Shown here: positions 59,121 to 64,000 of the stretch, one piece after another
Layout: every line of letters starts with the position of its first letter
How positions within the stretch are numbered: position 1 is the first letter of the stretch
Assembly (NCBI GenBank): GCA_028023455.1
Contig: JAQFVV010013061.1
Span: forward strand, 222,275 to 286,274
From: Epiperipatus broadwayi
Taxonomy: Eukaryota > Onychophora > Udeonychophora > Euonychophora > Peripatidae
Direction: 5' to 3'
Length of the DNA: 64,000 nt
Notes under the pieces: generated by a model
What the model was told of the DNA's origin: nothing
The model's database searches: none
Seen by the model: only the letters and a program-made list of their open reading frames with translations
Program-made: the position numbers and the translations under genes

Positions 59121-59772
59121 AAAAATGAATGGAAATTTATATATGGTAGTATATATAAAATTGTATAGTATTTTATTTATTCTGTATTTTGTTATGTTAT
59201 ACAATCAATTTTTTGAAGTTATATTGAAACTATATAGAAAAAAGTTTTATTTCATTTACTGATGTTTTATTTTGATATTGTTGTTATTTCACTTTCTTTA
59301 TAGAACAATGGGCTGCAGAAAGGAGTTTGCTATGAACTGAATGGAGACACTTTGATTCCTCTTGAATTCTTAAAGAAACCAAGCAGGGCAAATTCCTAAT
59401 GCCCACTCCATCTGTTCTTGTTGTTGCAGATGTTATAAAAATGAATGGAAATTTATATATGGTAGTATATATAAAATTGTATAGTATTTTATTTATTCTG
59501 TATTTTGTTAGTGTTATGCAACAATTTATTGAAGTTATACCTCTGAATCTATGATCAAGCAACACAAGGTCTTTATTCTCATTTGCCTGATAGGCTGTGA
59601 ATGTTTCGATAATTGTTGTTATTTCACTTTCTTTATAGAACAATGGGCTGCAGAAAGGAGTTTGCTATGAACTGAATGGAGACACTTTGATTCCTCTTGA
59701 ATTCTTAAAGAAACCAAGCAGGGCAAATTCCTAATGCCCACTCCATCTGTTCTTGTTGTTGCAGATGTTATT
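59121..59772. repeat. Two tandem monomers directly upstream of the RTE element
   Basis: AAAAATGAATGGAAATTTAT starts at 59121 and again at 59437 (316 bp apart). ATTGTTGTTATTTCACTTTC starts at 59278 and 59612 (334 bp apart). Within each unit the CTGCAGAAAGGAGTTTGCTA ... CCCACTCCATCTGTTC stretch is nearly identical. The units differ by one replaced segment of about 50-70 bp. Their position immediately before the RTE endonuclease suggests tandem 5'-UTR monomers, which often carry LINE promoters. Confidence 0.7.
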
Positions 59773-59826
59773 ACTATGTGATTATTCATGTACACTGACT
59801 GCCATTTGCTGACAACTTCATATTTA

Positions 59827-62020
59827 GGTACTTACAAGTATAAATCACTTTCAAAAGAAGAAAGTTTGCAAGAATTAGAAGAAGAACTTAAATGAGACAT
59901 TATTGGACTTTGTAAAGTTAGAAGAAAAGGTGGAGAGACAATTGATTTAGAAAGTAGACATGTACTCTATTATAAAGGTACAAATATTGGAAATATAAGT
60001 GGAGTAGGATTCATTATAAATAAAAAGTGAAAGAACAACATTGTGGAGATTGATGGTGTATCAGAGAGAATGGCAAGATTAGTTATACAACTTAATAGCA
60101 GAAACCAAATACACATAATTCAGGTTTATGCTCCAACAAATTCTCATAGTGATGAAGTAGTAAAAGATTTTTATACGGATATACAAAAAGTTTTTGATCA
60201 GAGTAAACAACATTTTAAAATTGTTATGGGAGACTTTAATGCTAGAATTGGTAAACAAATGAAAGATGAAAGTGCTGTAGGTAATTTTGGTTATGGTAAT
60301 AGAAATGAGAGAGGACAAAGACTTGTTAAGTTTGCTGGAAAAAAAACCTTTTTATTATGAATTCTTTTTTTAAGAAAAATGTTAAAAGGAAATGGACATG
60401 GAAGCATCCAAATGAAGATACAGCAGAATTGGATTATATTTTGACTAACAGAAAATAGATATTTCAAGATTGTAATGTTCTTAATAAATTTAACACAGGA
60501 AGTGATAATCGATTAGTAAGATGTAAGATACATGTTAATGCAAAATGAAAGAGACTAAAATTATTAAGAAAAATAATATTTACAGTTGATATTCCTAATC
60601 TTCAGAAACATTCTAATAAATTTAAAGAAGAATTTACAAATCGGTTTCAAGTATTAATAGATTTTGAACATGATTCAGATTTAAATAAAATTAATATGAA
60701 AATAACTGATACACTTAAAAAAACTGCAACAGATAGCTGGTAGAAAAAAGTAGCAATTGACCAATAAAATTTCCACTGAAAATAGAGAATTTATGAAGAA
60801 AAGAGGGGATATGGAGATAACAATAATTTATGCATTAAAAGGATTGAATATCTCAAATTTTGTAAAATGGATGGAAAAGAGTTGAAAATGATATAAAAAA
60901 GGATACCTTGATCTAGCATGGAATGCTGTAGAAGAGAATAAAAATCTCAAGAGTGTAAAACAATATTTTGGTATTGGTAGAAAATTTATATCTGCAATAA
61001 AAAAAAAGTAGAATTATTACTAAAAAAAGATGACATCATAAAATGGGTAGAAGACTTTTATTAAGAATTATATAGTAATAAAGAACAAGTATCTCCTATA
61101 TCTCTTACAACTTCTAAATTACCCAGAATTTAAATGAAAAAGTGAGACATGCAGTTAAATGTATAAAGAAATCAGATCTCATGTTAATCTACACAAACTC
61201 TTGGAGAACTTATAGCAATATAAACATATATAACTATCATTGAAAACATTTGTATATACCTATTATCAATAAATCTAAATTTTAAAAAAAAAATGAAAGG
61301 CTGAAGGTAATGATGGAATTATAATTGATATATTAAAAAAACAAGTGAAGAAATAGAATTTTTTTAGCAAGGTTATGTACCAAATATCTAAATGATAAAA
61401 ATGTACCTGAAGATTGGAAGAATGTAATATTAATATTAACATTTAAAAAAGGTGATAAAGAGATATTAGAAATTACAGACCTATCAGTCTTTTATCTGTT
61501 TTATACAAAAATTTTACCAAGATAATTACAACTCGCCTACAAAGAACATTGGATTTCCCCCAACCAAAGAAAACAAACTGGATTTAAAGTGGTTTTAGCA
61601 CAGTAAATCATATCCAGATAATGAGAGAAGTTATAGAAAGGACAAATGAATATGACTTGCCATTATACTTTCGATTTGTAGATTATGAAAAGGCATTTTG
61701 ACTCTATAAACATTTCTTCAGTGATTAAAGCATTGGATCATCAAGGTATAGAGGCAGAATATTGTCATATTTTAAAGAATATTTATAAAATTGCAACAGC
61801 AAAAATTAGATTACATAATGATACTAAGAAAGTCAACATTGAGAAGGGTGTAAGACAAGGTGACTCCATATCTCCAAAACTTTTTACAGCAGTGCTGCAA
61901 GAAGTATTTTGTGGATCAAAATGGGAAGCTAAAGGAGTGAATGTAAATGAAGATTATTAAAGTCATCCAGATTTTGCCAATGATGTAGTGTTGAATTTTG
62001 CTACATCTGATTCATAGTAG
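59827..62020 (+). pseudogene. RTE-clade LINE: endonuclease and reverse transcriptase, frameshifted and 3'-truncated
   Basis: ORF2-type blocks run in RTE order. LSKEESLQELEEELK starts at about 59850, and DIIGLCKVRRKGGETIDL has a TGA where Trp is expected. Next are VIQLNSRNQIHIIQVYAPTN, FKIVMGDFNARIGK (apurinic endonuclease motif) and YGNRNERGQRLVKFAG (60291-60340). Reverse transcriptase follows: NYRPISLLSVLYK (about 61475-61510), TTRLQRTLDFPQPK, VDYEKAF (motif A, about 61678-61699), IRLHNDTKKVNIEKGVRQGD (61811-61870, motif B), SISPKLFTAVLQEVF, and DFANDVV at 61970-61990 (motif C, FADD changed to FAND). The element stops near 62020, so the thumb and C-terminus are missing. Many stops make it inactive. 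Its C-terminal counterpart from another copy is at 36290-37645. Confidence 0.85.
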
Positions 62021-63090
62021 TTATCTGTATAACTCTAAAAAAACCAACTAACATTGGCCAACTCACAAAAAAAAAAAATTACAACAAACTATTCTGCTCA
62101 AATCATCTGAAAACAACAAACTATTTTTGCTTTTGCATCCACACTTTTTTATAGTAGGTGACAAAAATACATTAATTAAAAACTGATTTTTCTTATCTCT
62201 TTAGTCCTTTTGAAATGAACTTTGACATTTTATCAAAAGTATGATCTACAAAAATTTGTACATAGATAGAGAAATGTACACATGCATTAATTAAAAGATT
62301 TTAAAGATAAATAATAGAAATTTTTATAATTATCAGTTGACATTTTATCATAAAAATTTCAAAATCAGAATTTAATAAAAATATTTATTAGACCTTTATA
62401 AATGTTTATGATAAAATATTATTTTACATTCAAAATTATTTAATCTTTTACTATGATTTTTCCAGGGAGATGTAGAAAATATCTACAAACTTTTCTCTGT
62501 GTTTATATCTACTTTTCCTTTCAACTTTATACAGATTTGTGCACACCCACAATGCTACTGTGTGCCATGTAACACAGCTGTTACAATATATAGGGATTTC
62601 ATCTTTATTGTTGAAAGGAGTGCCTTAAAAACAATTTGAAGTTGTTAATTGTTATTGATATTGGGATTGTTTAAGTGTTAAATGATTTTAATTATATATA
62701 TATATATAATTGAAGTATATGGTAATTTTTTTATATTTATTATATCATTTTTAAAAATAAATATATTGGGCTAATACCTACTAGTATACATTATTTATGC
62801 TAGTCTAACTTCAATTCTTTCTTTTATACTTGTGGGTTATTAATAATATATATAATTAGATAGAATAATTATAAACAAAAGACCAGAATAAACTCTACAA
62901 AATTGCCAAATACCAATATATGATAATAAATAATAGCTACAACCAGTTTATGGTAATTCTGCCATTCTGAGTAGATAATTTGGATATTGTAGAGTTTATT
63001 TCAGAATCATTGGTTTAAATTTATATAGAAATTTATTGTAAATTAAGTTAAGATTTGAAATACGAGGCACTCTTGTACCTGGAGCCTAAT
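62021..63090. other. Spacer with a short hairpin
   Basis: No gene. AATAAACTCTACAAAATTG at about 62888 and ATATTGTAGAGTTTATTTC at about 62984 form a diverged inverted repeat with a loop of roughly 75 bp. A (TA)n lies at 62694-62708. Confidence 0.5.
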
Positions 63091-63094
63091 GGTA

Positions 63095-63415
63095 AATGTA
63101 GGAACTTTGAACTCAGACTTTCAAGCTCTTTCACTATCCACACTATCTAATACTACTGATACACATGTCCACACACATGCAGAAAATATAATCACAATAT
63201 ATGTATTTCATGCTAAACTAGCACTCATCAGTAGGTTCATACTACCATCTCTCATTCATATATATAATCAGTGCTCAGTTTATATTAAGATAAAAAATCC
63301 TTACACTTTAATGGACAGTATTCAACCCACTCCAACCTACAACTCTTCATCCGTCCATACCAATGAAAATCTGATGATAGAATTCCCAAATCCCAAGCTG
63401 ATGCCAATATTGTTG
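63095..63415 (-). repeat. RZ-A copy 12 (minus half of inverted pair)
   Basis: TTTGAACTCAGACTTTCAAG, CACACACATGCAG, hammerhead complement, ATATATAATCAGTGCTCAG, CTTTAATGGACAG, CCAATGAAAATCTGATGATA and GAATTCCCAAATCCCAAGC. The centre of the pair is near 63410, where TTAGCATGGGATTTGGAAAT begins the opposite copy. Confidence 0.75.
63188..63250 (-). ncRNA. Hammerhead ribozyme, type I (RZ-A copy 12, core intact)
   Basis: Minus strand: core CUGAUGA, stem II GUGCU/AGCAU with loop AGUUU, GAAA, stem III AUA/UAU with a CA loop, A17. Inner stem I is broken (ACCUA against UUGUG). Confidence 0.55.
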
Positions 63416-63730
63416 ATGAATTAGCATGGGATTTGGAAATTCTATCATCAGATTTTCATTTATATGGATGGCTGAAGAGTTGGAGGTTATAGTGGGTTGA
63501 AGCTTATCCATTAAAGTGTAAGGATTTGATATCTTAATATAAACTGAGCACTGATTATATATGTGAATGGGAGATGGTAGTCTAGACCAACTAACAAGTG
63601 CTGGCTTAGCAAAAAATATAATATTGGTGATTATTTATTTTTTCTGCATGTCCGTGATCATGCATATCAGTAGTATAACATAGTGTGGATAGTGAAAGGA
63701 CTTGAAAGTCTGAGTTCAAATTCCCTATAT
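63416..63730 (+). repeat. RZ-A copy 13 (plus half of inverted pair)
   Basis: GATTTGGAAATTCTATCATC, GGATGGCTGAAGAGTTGGAG, CCATTAAAGTGTAAGGAT, AAACTGAGCACTGATTATAT. The hammerhead region (63572-63636) is decayed, with CUAACAA for CUGAUGA and stem II GUGCU/AGCAA. Then come GCATGTCCGTGATCATG and GTCTGAGTTCAAATTCCC (B-box-like). The sense strand points outward. Confidence 0.75.
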
Positions 63731-64000
63731 TTGTAAAGTGTTATAACAAAAATAATAAATACATAATAAATGATGAAGTTATTTGAGAATTAATAATTTG
63801 AACCAAATGATAAAATCTAGACCAGCAGTAATAAATATTGGAGATTATTTGACTATTTCTAATGTCTTTATTTGTTCATTTGAAGAAATGTAGGATTTGA
63901 GAAAAGACTTAAATAGCATGTGTGAAAAAAAGATCTGAAATTAAAATAATAAAGTGCATTACTGGAGTTTATACTAATATATATATTGTAACCGTAGCAT
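63731..64000. other. Right edge, no feature seen
   Basis: A+T-rich sequence to the window end; nothing recognised. Confidence 0.5.

Noticed and set aside
63360-63400. CTGATGA in the RZ-A block ATCTGATGATGGAACACC (also at 11.6 kb, and its complement in other copies)
   Set aside because: The block is antisense to the real hammerhead. A short GGA/UCC stem can be drawn, but there is no matching stem I, and the GAA is not followed by a stem III and NUH.

Overview
The window is non-coding, very A+T-rich (roughly three quarters A+T by eye) animal-type nuclear DNA. It has no convincing intact host gene. Long (TA)n and (TTA)n microsatellites, tRNA-derived SINEs, a hAT DNA transposon, RTE-type LINE remnants and many Penelope-like element (PLE) remnants point to an invertebrate metazoan; the species cannot be named from this sequence.

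Layout. 0-9 kb: a frameshifted minus-strand coding relic at the window start, a 334-bp palindrome, two copies of a dispersed repeat called RZ-A here, a (TTA)n tract, three tRNA-like SINEs with target-site duplications, and the 3' end of a LINE. 11-12.5 kb: tandem and inverted RZ-A copies. 15-19 kb: a tRNA-like SINE and a fold-back with a tRNA-like core. 21.5-25.1 kb: tandem and inverted RZ-A, a hAT element with 8-bp target duplications, a mirrored ATT/AAT microsatellite and a 621-bp palindrome. 26-38.8 kb: LINE 3' end, SINE, single RZ-A copies, a degenerate repeat of about 87 bp, an RTE reverse-transcriptase remnant and small inverted repeats. 40.9-46.2 kb: a large array of a 407-bp unit (RZ-B), five full units one way and eight the other, bounded by (TA)n. 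46.4-58.7 kb: eight PLE fragments of at least three subfamilies among (TA)n tracts. 59.1-62 kb: an RTE element with two tandem monomers at its 5' side. 63.1-63.7 kb: an inverted RZ-A pair.

Main result. Both RZ-A and RZ-B carry type I hammerhead ribozymes that can be folded by eye: a CUGANGA core, stem II, GAAA, a 3-bp stem III with a 2-nt loop, and a two-part stem I with an internal loop. RZ-B has one per 407-nt unit (13 in all). RZ-A has one per monomer of about 470 nt and occurs as tandem dimers at two loci. Tandem, non-coding units with one hammerhead per unit are the known architecture of retrozymes, whose circular RNAs are thought to be copied by reverse transcriptases supplied in trans, in animals probably by PLEs. 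PLE remnants lie beside the RZ-B array here.

A second theme is that RZ-A pairs, the RZ-B array and the PLE pairs are all arranged minus-strand copy first, plus-strand copy second, so sense strands point outward and 5' ends meet in the middle. I infer a shared insertion mechanism that produces inverted, 3'-out dimers at (TA)n-rich targets. Everything is read by eye; no alignment, folding or database search was run.
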